DNA from: Maylandia zebra | Lineage: Eukaryota; Chordata; Actinopteri; Cichliformes; Cichlidae | Direction: 5' to 3' | Length of the DNA: 64,000 nucleotides | NCBI RefSeq assembly: GCF_041146795.1 | Contig: NC_135176.1 | Span: 12,151,286 to 12,215,285 of the forward strand | In this document: positions 38,050-51,200 of the stretch, piece by piece | Position numbering within the stretch: the stretch's first letter is position 1 | Layout of the letters: each line of letters starts with the position of its first letter | Position numbers and translations under genes: made by a program | Notes under the pieces: model-generated | Seen by the model: the letters and a program-made list of their open reading frames with translations, nothing else | Told to the model about the DNA's origin: nothing | Database searches by the model: none

Positions 38050-38463
38050 TTGTCTGGGGCATTGGAGGGGGGGGGGGGTGCAGAGGTGAGGTAAGAGAGA
38101 GGTGGCATACAGCCAACTGAGAGGACAGAGAAAAGTTGGGAGTTAGCCGGAGAGAAGAACAGGGAGATTTATCTTCACTGAGGCTGTGCTGAGGAGGGAT
38201 AAGAGCCCCGGCGTTTTCCCTGGATGTCTGTCTCTCGGTACCTCTATTTTTTTGCTTACATCCCCCCTCTCTTATTTAATTGTCGCTCTTCTTGGCTGGC
38301 ACTGCAATGTGGCTGTCTCTGCAGTGAAAGTGCTGCCTGGCAGATTCTCCTTGAGTGAACCCTGGTTGCGCAGTGAGTGCTGCTCTGCCTCCGTCCTGTC
38401 CACACTGACTCAGCTGTGCATGCAGTTGGTCAGCCTCTGAGTGAGCACCAGCTGCAGGAGCAG
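38050..38463 (+). other. scn4b: Possible promoter and 5' UTR exon of scn4b
   Basis: A consensus donor (GGAGCAG then GTAGGC) ends at 38463. A strong acceptor with a long pyrimidine tract (CCACCGACAG) opens an exon at 38706 that carries the scn4b start codon. This pair implies a short intron in the 5' UTR. There is no TATA box that stands out and the start site is unknown. Confidence 0.4.
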
Positions 38464-38875
38464 GTAGGCAGTAGCAAAGTTAAACTGTGCTTATCATCAA
38501 GTCATGTTTCTTTTCACTCAGCATCCTTTATTTTTATTTTATTTTATTTTTTTAAAAAGGTTATTGTATGTGTAGGAGACTTGCATTTTCTGTGCACTAA
38601 TATAACTTTTTACTGTACTGCTTGTGTATTCATCGCGACAGATTTTAGTTAATTAACCTTTTTCCTTCCTTCTCCTCACTCTCCTCCTCCTCTGCCCACC
38701 GACAGTCCCTTCTAAAGGAGTGCTACCCTGAAACAGCTGCAGGTGCAACACTTGGAGTACACGCATCCACAGAGCAGCTTCCTGATTTTTCCAGTGGACA
38801 GAGAGTATTCTCCTAGCTTTCGGGGCCAGTGTTGGATACTGCAGCATCATTTGTTTTGGAGCAGCTCTAGCAGCC

Positions 38876-39176
38876 ATGAAGGTCCGGTGGATTGGGGTTG
38901 AACCCGTGAGGCTGGGCCCTCCACACACAACCTGTGGCCTGGTCTTCTCTTTGCTGCTTGGTAATGTCTGTCTTTCTTTTTATGTCGTATTATGTGTGCA
39001 GTGTTAGAAAGCTTCATCTTTTCCTCACATCAGTATTTATTCATGTGTTTAGGTAGAATAATGATGCTTTGGTATTTCTAGGTCTTATACTGACCTTCAT
39101 CTCTGACCTATGCAGAGCACAACAATTTGTGTAAGAAATAAGAAACACTATGATTATTTTTGTTTGGGTTGTCCTT

Positions 39177-39211
<35 letters not shown>

Positions 39212-42200
39212 ATGATGTTGCATTTTACATATTGCTCTGAGCCAGATGGAGTAGAAGTAGGACAGTAGGTGGAAGTCTTGTAAACTAACTGGTTTTGTTA
39301 AATTCATATGAGTCGTAAAGTTTTGATGGCTTTTACAAGTAAGCACAAAGTAACAGTACAAGCCTGAGATTATTTATAACCAACAGATAGGTAATAATGT
39401 GGCTTGACACTTCAAATAATCATTCAGAGCTAATACTTGATGCTGATACTTGTGCTTTGAAATACCCACATCCTTTTTAGAGTCATAACTTAATTTCTAT
39501 TCATGCCTCTCTTGGGGCATCAGTGCACCAAACACACATTAAACATTTAAAGCTCCCTTGTTTAAAACATCTTGTGTAGGAGATGTAGGCTGTAAGGTTC
39601 CCTTATTGTCCCAGTCCATTTCAAGTCCTGTAAGGTGCATACAAATGAATCTATTGCAATAAATATCCTGTGTTCCCCACTTTTAATACCAAATTCTTTT
39701 CTTTGCATTGTGTTACATTCACACACAGGAACAGATGAGTAACTGTCACTGTCTGGCCAGATTTTTCATAAACAGATCAGCGATTTTTCACAGGTGTTCT
39801 TTTTCTTTTTCTTTTTTACAATGTAAAAGAAACTTTCAAGAAACACGTGCGGAAACTGCACAGTAGGCCAAATCTGCAAATGCAGGTGGCCAGCAGCGAG
39901 AAAGATGCTACAGCGGTTAAACCATAGCTCAGGACAGTGATTATATTACAGGAGTACAGAATGATATTTGCCTTATGTAATGCATTTATTGTATGATGCA
40001 CTGTAAGGTGCTTTACAGGATATGGCTAACAGCCTGAACAGAGAGAATAACAGTTTTATAGCCACATGTAGGATAAAGAGAGGCAGGTACTATGGAAAAT
40101 AGATTTTATTTTATTTCTGAGTTATTATTACTATCTGAATTATGACTTAGACAAATCATCTTATGTCTTAAGCATTATGGCATTGATGGGCTTGATTTTT
40201 AGACAGTGTTTAGTCAGAAGATTTAAAAGGTAGATGTAATTTTCATGGACGGTATGTGTCTTTATTTTACCTTCAAATAATGATCTGTTCTTGTCCCCAC
40301 ATAGCCCTCACAGTAGTTGGTGGTTTTTTGCATACATCGATTAATAAAAAAAGAAGAAGAAAATGTTGACATATGTGGGTTAGAAACTGGAACACCAGTG
40401 TGCTACTTTTATCTGAAACACCAAGACTCACGAAACAAGTTTTAATGAACAGTACAGAAGTTGGATTTAGAAGAGAGCAGTAAATACCAAAAGGTTTTCA
40501 TTGTGTTAGGGATAAAACAGAAATAAGATGGGGGTTTTTTAATTTCCTGATCTTGTGTGAGCAGCTTCAGTATCTACACTGATAGCAACAGTGTCCTTGT
40601 ACTGGAAAATGTGTTAGTTAAGGACACACAGAGGGGCTAAAAGAATGAAAATAAAATCAAACAAATACTGTGAAAAAACTAGTGATAAAAGAATAAAATA
40701 AAACATGCATGCATGAGACTGCAGAGTGATTGTGCTGCTCTCTCATTACTCCTTTTCTGGGCTCACTGGACTGCATAGGAGCAGTTGAGGAAAAGATTAG
40801 AAGGTGTGATTTCTTTTTTTGTCAGGGCAAGAGTGAGCTGAGAGTGAATCGATAGCATGCACACTTACAGTGCCCCTCCCCCGTCTTTCGCTTTGTCAGT
40901 TTGTGTTTCCTGTTCCTGCAAATGGTGCTTGTGAGATGTTGACCTTGAGCATGTTATGCACAAAGTGTCCACAAACCACAGGGCAGAATCACAGGAATGT
41001 TACAACGAGTGTAGGACATGTTACTACTCTCATGCAACTACTGATCATATAATAGGTCTGTGTTAGTGTTTCTCTGCATTAAATCTCCAACCTGCAAAAC
41101 ACACTGTCAGCATGTACTTTACCTCACATCCTTCACAGGAAGCACTAAGCAAAAGGCACATTAGTGGTGTAGGCCAGAGAGAGAGAGGAGAGCTTCTGTC
41201 TGTCCTCGACCTGCTGAAATTATATACTGTAGCCATCTGCTGTCTGTGACCTTCACACAAAAGCAAGTGCTAAGTTCGAATGTCTTACAGTTGTGGTCTG
41301 AAGTTTACATGCACTCATCACGGGCATGAACGTTAAGGTAATTTGAGGACTTTTATGATTTCTTCAAACTGTTTGTCTGTACATCTGTAATGACTTACAA
41401 AAAACAGGGATTGGGTGTTTTCTCCAAGTCACACTGGACCAGAAATATACATTTACTCACATAAAACATTCAGTAAATGGGGTTGAAAGTTCTACACTGT
41501 TTTGGTTTTTGGTTTTTTTGACAAAGCAAAGGCTTATTAACTACTCATGGTCATGACTGACTGCAACTGGAACATTGGAAGTCCAAGGTGAAGATCTCAG
41601 GAGAATTGTAGATTTACACAAGTTGGGAAGGTCTCTTGTAGTTTTTTCAGATGTGTCACCACTTCGCTGAGGTCTGTTAGAAGTCCCAAACTGGCACCCT
41701 CAGATAAGAGGCAATTGGTTAAGAGGTCCAGGAACCACAGGGGCTCAAGCCTGCCATGAATGGAAAACTACTGGAACTCCAGCATCACTTTCCACAGTGA
41801 AGTGGGATTCCCATCATCTACTAAGCGGGCATCGACCAAGGAAGTAGATCGTGTGCCAAAATCAACACTTTAAAGCTCAGCTGAAATTTACAGCAGCCCA
41901 CCCCTGTTTTAAGGTCATTATAGATGTGCGCTGTCATTTCACTCTGATAAAAGAACAGTTCAAAGAAACTGTTAAAGGCCCCAAATACCAGATCATGCAT
42001 GTCCATGATGAGTGCATGTTAACTTTTGACTACAACTGTATACCTGATATGAAAAATATATATCAGGTATACATAAATTGAACATAAATAGATAAAAAAA
42101 TAATTGAATTGAAATATGTAAAGTATAATTACAGCACACTCTGATGCTGATGGATGCTGATGGTCCTTGGTGTGCAGTTACGGTTTTCACAGCAAAGTCA

Positions 42201-45200
42201 CAGCAAGGACATTATGGTGTTCTCTTACCAAGGGTTTGAATTGTTTAATGCTATTAATAGAAATAATATCTGTGGTTTTAAATATATTTTCATAAAAGAA
42301 AAACTTAAGTGGTTGATAGGATAAATAATTTGTGATCCATGCCCATTACACGCAGTGCTAGTAAGCAGTGACTGTGTACAGGGAGTGCAGAATTATTAGG
42401 CAAATGAGTATTTTGTCCACATCATCCTCTTCATGCATGTTGTCTTACTCCAAGCTGTATAGGCTCGAAAGCCTACTACCAATTAAGCATATTAGGTGAT
42501 GTGCATCTCTGTAATGAGAAGGGGTGTGGTCTAATGACATCAACACCCTATATCAGGTGTGCATAATTATTAGGCAACGTCCTTTCCTTTGGCAAAATGG
42601 GTCAAAAGAAGGACTTGACAGGCTCGGAAAAGTCAAAAATAGTGAGATATCTTGCAGAGGGATGCAGCAGTCTCAAAATTGCAAAGCTTCTGAAGCGTGA
42701 TCATCGAGCAATCAAGCGTTTCATTCAAAGTAGTCAACAGGGTCGCAAGAAGCGTGTGGAAAAACCAAGGTGCAAAATAACTGCCCATGAACTGAGAAAA
42801 GTCAAGCGTGCAGGTGCCAAGATGCCACTTGCCACCAGTTTGGCCATATTTCAGAGCTGCAACATCACTGGAGTGCCCAAAAGCACAAGGTGTGCAATAC
42901 TCAGAGACATGGCCAAGGTAAGAAAGGCTGAAAGACGACCACCACTGAACAAGACACACAAGCTGAAATGTCAAGACTGGGCCAAGAAATATCTCAAGAC
43001 TGGTTTTTCTAAGGTTTTATGGACTGATGAAATGAGAGTGAGTCTTGATGGGCCAGATGGATGGGCCCGTGGCTGGATTGGTAAAGGGCAGATAGCTCCA
43101 GTCCGACTCAGACGCCAGCAAGGTGGAGGTGGAGTACTGGTTTGGGCTGGTATCATCAAAGATGAGCTTGTGGGGCCTTTTCGGGTTGAGGATGGAGTCA
43201 AGCTCAACTCCCAGTCCTACTGCCAGTTTCTGGAAGACACCTTCTTCAAGCAGTGGTACAGGAAGAAGTCTGCATCCTTCAAGAAAAACATGATTTCCAT
43301 GCAGGACAATGCTCCATCACACGCGTCCAAGTACTCCACAGCGTGGCTGGCAAGAAAGGGTATAAAAGAAGAAAAACTAATGACATGGCCACCTTGTTCA
43401 CCTGATCTGGACCCCATTGAGAACCTGTGGTCCATCATCAAATGTGAGATTTACAAGGAGGGAAAACAGTACACCTCTCTGAACAGTGTCTGGGAGGCTG
43501 TGGTTGCTGCTGCACGCAATGTTGATGGTGAACAGATCAAAACACTGACAGAATCCATGGATGGCAGGCTTTTGAGTGTCCTTGCAAAGAAAGGTGGCTA
43601 TATTGGTCGCTGATTTGTTTTTGTTTTGTTTTTGAATGTCAGAAATGTATATTTGTGAATGTGGAGATGTTATATTGGTTTCACTGGTAAAAATAAATAA
43701 TTGAAATGGGTATATATTTGTTTTTTGTTAAGTTGCCTAATAATTATGCACAGTAATAGTCACCTGCACACACAGATATCCCCCTAAAATAGCTAAAACT
43801 AAAAACAAACTAAAAACTACTTCCAAAAACATTCAGCTTTGATATTAATGAGTTTTTTGGGTTCATTGAGAACATGGTTGTTGTTCAATAATAACATTAT
43901 TCCTCAAAAATACAACTTGCCTAATAATTCTGCACTCCCTGTATATCTACTTAAAAATGGTACAAAATAATCTAAAAGGTGACTTTTCATTGTTAATCGT
44001 GCATCTCTTTTTACTGTACAAAAAAGTACAGAGCACAACATGTATTCTCCTGCCCATGAACATAAAAAGTTGAAGGTTTTCAAATCAGTTTTAGCATGAT
44101 ACTGAGGAAAATGTATCTGTGTTACTGACATTATAATAACGTTGACAACTAAGATAAGAAATGTAAATGATGGGCTGACATTGTGGGAAATATCCTTTAT
44201 TCACTTCCTTGTCTAAGTGCTACACTTCTGATGAATATGAACTAAAATCCAACCATCAGTAATTCTTATTGCTGATGAATTTTTATATTACGCAAAATCA
44301 AACAAAATCTCGTCTTTTTCTTGACTTAAAAGCAGCGATGAACTAAAATCTCTACAGGAATTCACTGTTCCCAGGTCAAAAACACCCCAGCATGTAGCGT
44401 CTATCTTATTTATTTACATATGTTTTTCCCCAAATTAAACAAATAAGATGCTATGAGTCAGTGGAGGTTATCAAATCTATTTTACATTACTGTGCAAAAG
44501 ACTTGAACCACATCCTTCTTCTCATTTCTTTATATTTTGCAAGCAAAATTGGTGCAGTGTTTTTATCGAAAAGTGTAAACATAATGGAAATACAGTATAT
44601 AGGCCAAAAACAGAGATTGTATGATACTCATGAGCTCGAAAGTCAATATTTGGTATGACCACCTTTATTCTTCAGCACAGCCTGACTTCTCATCAGCCGC
44701 TTTCTTCTCATTTCTTTAAGTCTTCCTCGGGAATAATTCTCCAGACTTCTTGAAGGACATTCAAACCTCTTCTTTGGATGTTTATGCCTTTTGTTCTGTT
44801 CTCTGTCAAGATGAGCCCACCCTGCTTCAGTAATGTTGAGGTGCAGTTCATGATTTATATTGTTAAGCTGCATGTTTTTCTATTTATGTGTGCTTTTACT
44901 GCATCGGCAGTGTGTTTGGGATAATTGTTATTATTTCAGATGGTACTGCATGAATCAAAGTCAGACAGTGCTTTTCAGTTTCGATAAGATCACCAACACC
45001 GCTGGCTAAAATGAAATCCCAAACCATCACAGAGTCTCCCAGCCAGGGGGTGCAGATGGCATATTCTCACTGTACCTCCATCCTGACAACCTCCATACAT
45101 ATTAACAATGATTTGATCCAAGAATTTTGATTCCTCGCTCTATATGACTTGTTTATTTTCAGTCCTGTTCTTGTGTAATTTGCCATAGCTCAGCCTTATA

Positions 45201-48200
45201 TCCCTGTTTCCCATTAAGGATGGCTTCACAGCTCCAACACCATTGTGAAGTTTGCTGACGACACAGTGGTGTTGGGCGCCATCTCCAACAACGAAAGTCT
45301 GTATTTCAGGTGTTAGCATAAGCACATAATAATCTTTCATTGCAGGTGCAACTGTAATCATGTTATACACATATTGCATAATTAAAGGGTTGAAGCTCGG
45401 TCAAGTTAATTAATGGTTTGAAGCTACGGGCAGCGCGATATCTGGCCAATCAATGGAGCAAAGTTCAGCTATTGAAAGGTTGCCTACATGTTTACAGTAT
45501 AATTTACTACATATTGCCTGCGTGCATTCAGCAGCCTGCTGCACTGGAGTTTGCCTGGTAACAGATGACGTAGAGGGGGGTCATGTACTGAGGTTAACAA
45601 CACAGACACATAGTCTGTCTGGGTAAACTGATTGCAAATGTTGTGTAAGTCTAGAAAAGTGTAATAACAGGATGCATCTGGGAGGCGGTGGAGGAACTGA
45701 GAAAGGAACTGTTCTGTTTTAGTGACGCGAGTTACTGGTCATCATAAGTATAAATATTACACCCACCTATTGTCAGGCGGGAGATGGAGCCTGATATTTT
45801 GCAGAGTCCATCTTCACCACATATATGTGTTTTAATAAAATCATTTGTGTTGACCCACTATGGACTTTCAGTCATATGTCTCTTCCTCAAAAATTCGAAC
45901 CACGACACGGCCTACATGGCTGAAGTGAAGAATCTGGCATCATGGTGCCAGGACAACCATCTCCAGCTGAACGTTGGCAAGACCAAGGAGCTGGTGGTGG
46001 ACTTCAGAAGGGGTCAACACAGAGACTACAAGCCCATTATCATCAATGGAGCTCCCGTGGAGAGTGTACAGTCCTTCAAGTATCTCTGTGTCCACATCTC
46101 CTCAGACATGACATGGTCTGCCCACATTCAGGTCCAGACCAAAAAGGCTAGGCAGCACCTGTACCACTTACGACAACTGAGGAAGTTCAGGGTCTCTCCA
46201 AAGATCCTCAGGGTTTTCTATACAGGCACTGTGGAGAGCATCCTCACACAGAACATCACATCCTGGTTTGGGAACAGCTGTGTTAAGGACCAAAAAGCTC
46301 TTCAGAGAGTGATCCATATGGCAGAACGCTGCTGCAAGGACACTGAAGATACTGAAGGGCCCGTCCCATCATTATTTACGGGTTGTACGGAAGCCCCAAA
46401 CGCAATTTCATTGTTCTCTGACAATGACAATAAATACTTAAATGAAATGAAATGAAATCATGGCAACAAACTGGTCCAACTTCTGTCCGGTAGAAGGTTC
46501 CGCATCATCCGGGCAAGGACAGAGAGACTCAAGAGGAGCTTCTATCCCCAAGCCATTTATAGATTCAACTAATCAAATTATTTTTTATTCTCAGCTGTGT
46601 GTAACAATGTGCCTAAAAATACAATTTAAAATTGGTTCTTTTCTAAGTTTTCTGCCATGAATGGACACAACAATTGTTCATCCTTTTAGTTAGATACATA
46701 TTTTATGCTTGAATAATTCAGAGGTCAGTGACAAAAACCATTCCTATGAAAATGGTTAGGTACAAGGACTGCACTAAAATTGAATAAAAAAGCAACCAAA
46801 GAAAACCTTTGACCTTCAGAAAGCCTGGAGAAATATTGCTCAAGAGCATTTAAAAAATGACAAATAAAACAGACAACTTGAAACAAATATAAAGAAAGAG
46901 CTGTTTAAATGCTTTTTCCCGGCCTTGGTATCAACTAGTTGGTAGGTGTAGTTGTATATTTAACAAACAGATATGAAATTACTGCCGGTCTTCTAATCTA
47001 ACTCTCAGCAAGAAAGCAAATAACCAAGACAAAAAAAAATTATTACACCAGCATACAGACCTCACACTATGGTACTGCACTGTAAGACTGGTGTATGTCC
47101 TATCTTCATGTTTTTTGCCATTCCTCTGCTTTTCAGGTGCGTGGTCTGCTCAGGCCCTTGAGATGTCTGTCGGGAAAATTCCCTTCCTTCAGGCAGTGAA
47201 TGGGAGCACAGTTACTTTGCCGTGCACCTATGCCAGCTGTATTGGCATTGAAAATCTCTACTTCAACTGGCAATTCAATGACAACGGCACTATGCAAAAG
47301 GTAAAAACCTTCCACGTGATTCAAAGATTTCTGTTTGTTTTTTTCTAACTTGTGCAGTCGGCAGCAGTTTTGAGATGACTGATATCTTGCTGATCCCATC
47401 AGGTCTGTGAGTCAGTGATACCTTCAGAGGGGGTGGTGCCAGATGTGACTATATTCCGGGAGCGTGTGGAGTTTGTGGGGAAAAACCATCATAATAACGT
47501 CTCCATCTTGTTGTTGAACATCACCTTTGAGGATGGGGGACAGTACACGTGTTTTGGACGCAATCCCAAAGAGCACCACAAGAACCATAGTGCCATCTTC
47601 AACCTCATAGTGGTTGACGAGTGTGAGTGGTCATGGTCTATGACATATGCCACAGTGTCATCTAATTTATTTTTCTTTCATTACAAAGTTAAATATATCC
47701 TGTTAGATTTTAAGGACATCATTGTTAAACTGTAAACCAGCTTTTTTCTGCCCCATTGAACTAGTCATTTGAATGTTCATGTTTTCACACTGATATACAC
47801 CAATCAGTGCATAACACCATAGACCACTGACAAGTGAAGTGAACAACACTGATCTCTGATATGGCCACCGACCTAAGCACTGTTGCCGACCATGTGCTCC
47901 CTTTGATGGAAGCGGTAATCCCTGTGGACTCTTTCAGTAGGATATTGCGTTGCAAAACAAAAAAAAAAGGTTCAGGAGAGGTTTGAGGAGCAGAGCAATG
48001 AATTTGAGGTGTTGACTTGACCTCAAATTCCCCTGATCTAAGTCCAGTTGAGCATGTGCTGGACAAACAAGTCAGATAATCAGATGCCCTGGAGCCCGGG
48101 GGAGGGTGCCCGAGGGCAAGCGTCTGGTGGCCGGGCCTTAGTCCATGGGGCCTGGCCGGGCACAGCCCAAAAAGGGGACATGGGCCCATCCTCCCGCAGG

Positions 48201-51200
48201 CCCACCACCTGCAGGAGGCGCCATAGGGGTCGGGTGCATTGTGTGCCGGGCGGCGGCCAGGAGCGGAGGCCCTGGCGGACTGATCCCCGGCGGGTATTCT
48301 AATATCCCCTCAGCTAGCTGCCGGTACGTTGGGGTTTTTCCCGGTGGATGAGAGGGTTTGTTCTCTGCGCCTTAGGGTCGGGGAACGGGTCCTGACTGTC
48401 ATCTGCGCTTATGCGCCAAGTGGCAGTTCAGAGTACCCAGCATTCTTAGAGTCCCTGGGTGGGGTGCTGGAGGGTGCTCCACCTGGAGACTCTGTTGTCC
48501 TGCTGGGAGACTTCAATGCTCACGTGGGTAATAACAGTGAGACCTGGAGGGGCGTGATTGGGAGGAACGGCCTCCCTGATCTGAATCCGAGCGGTGTTTT
48601 GTTATTTGACTTCTGTGCAAATCACAGTTTGGCCGTAACGAACACCTTGTTCGAACATAAGAATGTCCATAAGTGCACGTGGCAGCAGGACGCTCTAGGC
48701 TGCAGGTCAATGATCGATTTTGTAATCGTATCACCAGACCTGCAACCATATGTTCTGGACACTCGAGTAAAGAGAGGGACTGAGCTGTCAACTTATGGTG
48801 GTGGTGAGTTGGATCAGGTGGCGGGGGAGGACGCTGGATAGACCCGGTGCACCTAAACGTGTAGTGAGGGTGTGCTGGGAACATCTAGCAGAGGCCCCAG
48901 TCCGCGAGATCTTCAAAGCACACCTCCGGCAGAGCTTCAACAGCATTCTGAGGAACACGAACCAAATGGTGGACACCAGAGGTGAAGGGAGCCACCAGGC
49001 TGAAGAAGGAGTCCTATCGGGCTTGGTTAGCCTGTGGGACTCCAGAGGCAGCCGACAGGTACCGACAGGCGGCTCGGGCAGTGGCTGAAGCAAAAACTCG
49101 GGTGTGGGAGGAGTTCAGAGAGGCCATGGAAAAAGACTTTCGGACTGCCTCGAAGAGATTCCGTCAGGCGTCTCAGGAGGGGAAAGCGGTGCTCTACCTG
49201 CACTGTGTATAGTGCTGGCGGAGCGCTGCTGACTTCGACTGAGAAACTTGTCAGGCGGTGGAAGGAATACTTCGAGGACCTCCTTAATCCCACTGACACG
49301 TCTTCCGAGGAGGAAGCAGAGTCTGGGGATGAGGAGAATGACCCGCCAATTTCCGGAGGCGAGGTCACTGAGGCAGTTAAACAACTCCTTGGTGGCAGAG
49401 CCCCTGGTGTTGATGAGGTCCACCCCAAGTTCCTGAAGGCTCTGGACGTTGTAGGGCTGTCCTGGTTGACACGCTTCTACAATGTTGCATGGAGATCAGG
49501 GGCAGTACCCCTGGACTGGCAGACCGGGGTGGTGGTCCCCATCTTTAAGAAGGGGGACCGGAGGGTCTGTTCCAATTACTGGGGGATCACACTCCTCAGC
49601 CTCCCTGGGAAAGTCTATGCCAGGGTGCTGGAAAGGAGAGTTCGTCCGCTAGTCGAACCTCAGATACAGGAGGAACAATGCGGTTTTCATCCTGGTCGCG
49701 GAACACTGGACCAGCTCTTTATCCTCTCAAGGATACTTGAGGGTGCATGGGAGTTTGCCCAACCAGTCTACATGTGTTTTGTGGACTTGGGGAAGGCATT
49801 CAACCGTGTCCCTCAGAGTGTCCTGTGGGAGGTGCTGCGGGAGTATGGGGTGTCTGGCCCATTGCTACGGGCCATTCAATCCCTATACAACCGTTGCAAG
49901 AGCTTGGTTCGCATTGCCGGCAATAAGTTGGACTCGTTCCCGGTGGGTGATGGGCTCCGCCAGGGCTGCCCTTTGTCACAGATTCTGTTCATAATGTTTA
50001 TGGACACGATTTCTAGGTGCAGCCAAGTGGCGGAGGGCTTTCACTTCGGTGGCCTCAGAATCTCATCTCGGCTTTTCGCGGATGATATGTTTCTGTTGGC
50101 TTCATCGGGTGAAGGCCTCCAGCTCCCACTGGAACGGTTCACAGGCGAGTGTGAAGCAGCGGAAATGAGGATCAGCACCTCCAAATCTGAGGCCATGGTT
50201 CTCAGCCGGAAAAGGGTGGAGTGCCCACTCCGGGTCGGGGATGAGTTCCTGCCCCAAGTGGAGGAGTTCAAGTATCTCGAGGTCTTGTTCGCAAGTGATG
50301 GGAGAAGGGAGCAACTCAGTGATGGGAGAAGGGTAGTGACCGAAAGCATGAGATCGCGGATACAAGCGGCGGAAATGAGCTTCCTCCGAAGGGTGGCTGG
50401 CCTCTCCCTTAGAGATAGGGTGAGAAGTTCAGCCATCCGGGAGGGGCTCAGAGTAGAGCCGCTGCTCCTCCACATCGAAAGGAGCCAGCTGAGGTGGTTC
50501 GGGCATCTGACAAGAATGCCTCCTGGGCGCCTCCTGGGTGAGGTGTTCCAGGCATGTCCCACCGGGAGGAGGCCCCGGGGCAGACCCAGGACACGCTGGA
50601 GAGATTATATCTCTCGGCTGGCCTGGGAACGCCTTGGCATTCCCCCGGATAAGCTGGAAGAGATGGCTGGGGAGAGGGAGGTCTGGGCTTCTCTGCTTAG
50701 GCTGCTGCCCCCGCGACCCGGCCCCGGATAAAGCGGATGAAGACAGATGGATGGATGGAATAACTTTATTTATAAAGCGCTTTCAAACAAAGTGCTGTGC
50801 AGCTATTTGACTGTACTATAGTCAAATAGCTACAGTACATGGTAACTCTATTGGAGCCCATGCCTCAAGGGGTCAGTACTGTTTTGGCAGCAAAAGGCAA
50901 ATGACACCATGTTAGGCAGATAATGGTAAAGTTATGGTTGATTGGTGTATAAGGCAGTCACAGAAAGGGTGGTCTTCCAGATGCTCAACTGGACTGGTAA
51001 AAATAAGAGAGAACATGCATGTGTCGAAGGCAAAATTACAGAGCTCCGCAAGAGACATAGGAGAAAATGGGACATGGGAGCTGAAGTTTTGCGAGATCTC
51101 GCAAATGTTTTGGCCGCATTCTTTGGAGGCCACCAGCTTCAAGCCGACCGGGAGGTCAAGGCACGATGTGCCGGGAGTGCGGTGTTCTCCCCGGCTGTAG

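Larger units (their letters stand above)
48072..50759 (+). mobile_element. RTE-clade (Rex3-like) LINE, defective
   Basis: A roughly 2.7-kb GC-rich LINE with a 5' GC-rich leader, an AP-endonuclease region, a reverse transcriptase, and a very short 3' end made of ATGG repeats (GATGGATGGATGGA at about 50746-50759). The short tail of tetramer repeats and the protein phrases are typical of fish RTE/Rex3-type elements. The endonuclease and polymerase frames are separated by a frameshift and deletions, so it is a dead copy. It is inserted in a Tc1 copy inside scn4b intron 3, in the same direction as the gene. Confidence 0.8.
47796..50949 (+). mobile_element. Degraded Tc1-like element split by an RTE LINE
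   Basis: The left end TATACACCAATCAGTGCATA and the inverted right end (ATGGTTGATTGGTGTATA near 50934-50951) are those of a common teleost Tc1 family. Left of the LINE the catalytic part is visible as AAATTCCCCTGATCTAAGTC and GTGCTGGACAAACAAGTCAG. Right of it the end of the gene resumes at about 50851 (GGAGCCCATGCCTCAAGGGG, TTTTGGCAGCAAAAGGC). The transposase is broken by decay and by the insertion. It lies in scn4b intron 3. Confidence 0.75.

Noticed and set aside
31985-38050. mpzl3, jaml or scn2b between mpzl2 and scn4b
   Set aside because: Expected from human order, but no Ig exon, signal peptide or transmembrane exon was found in this gap.
39041-39361. Minus-strand frame with a lysine run
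   Set aside because: The run is the 31-base T tract. The rest has no protein features.
47785-48302. GC-rich frames on both strands around 48 kb
   Set aside because: They fall in the leader of the RTE LINE and the adjoining Tc1 remnant.
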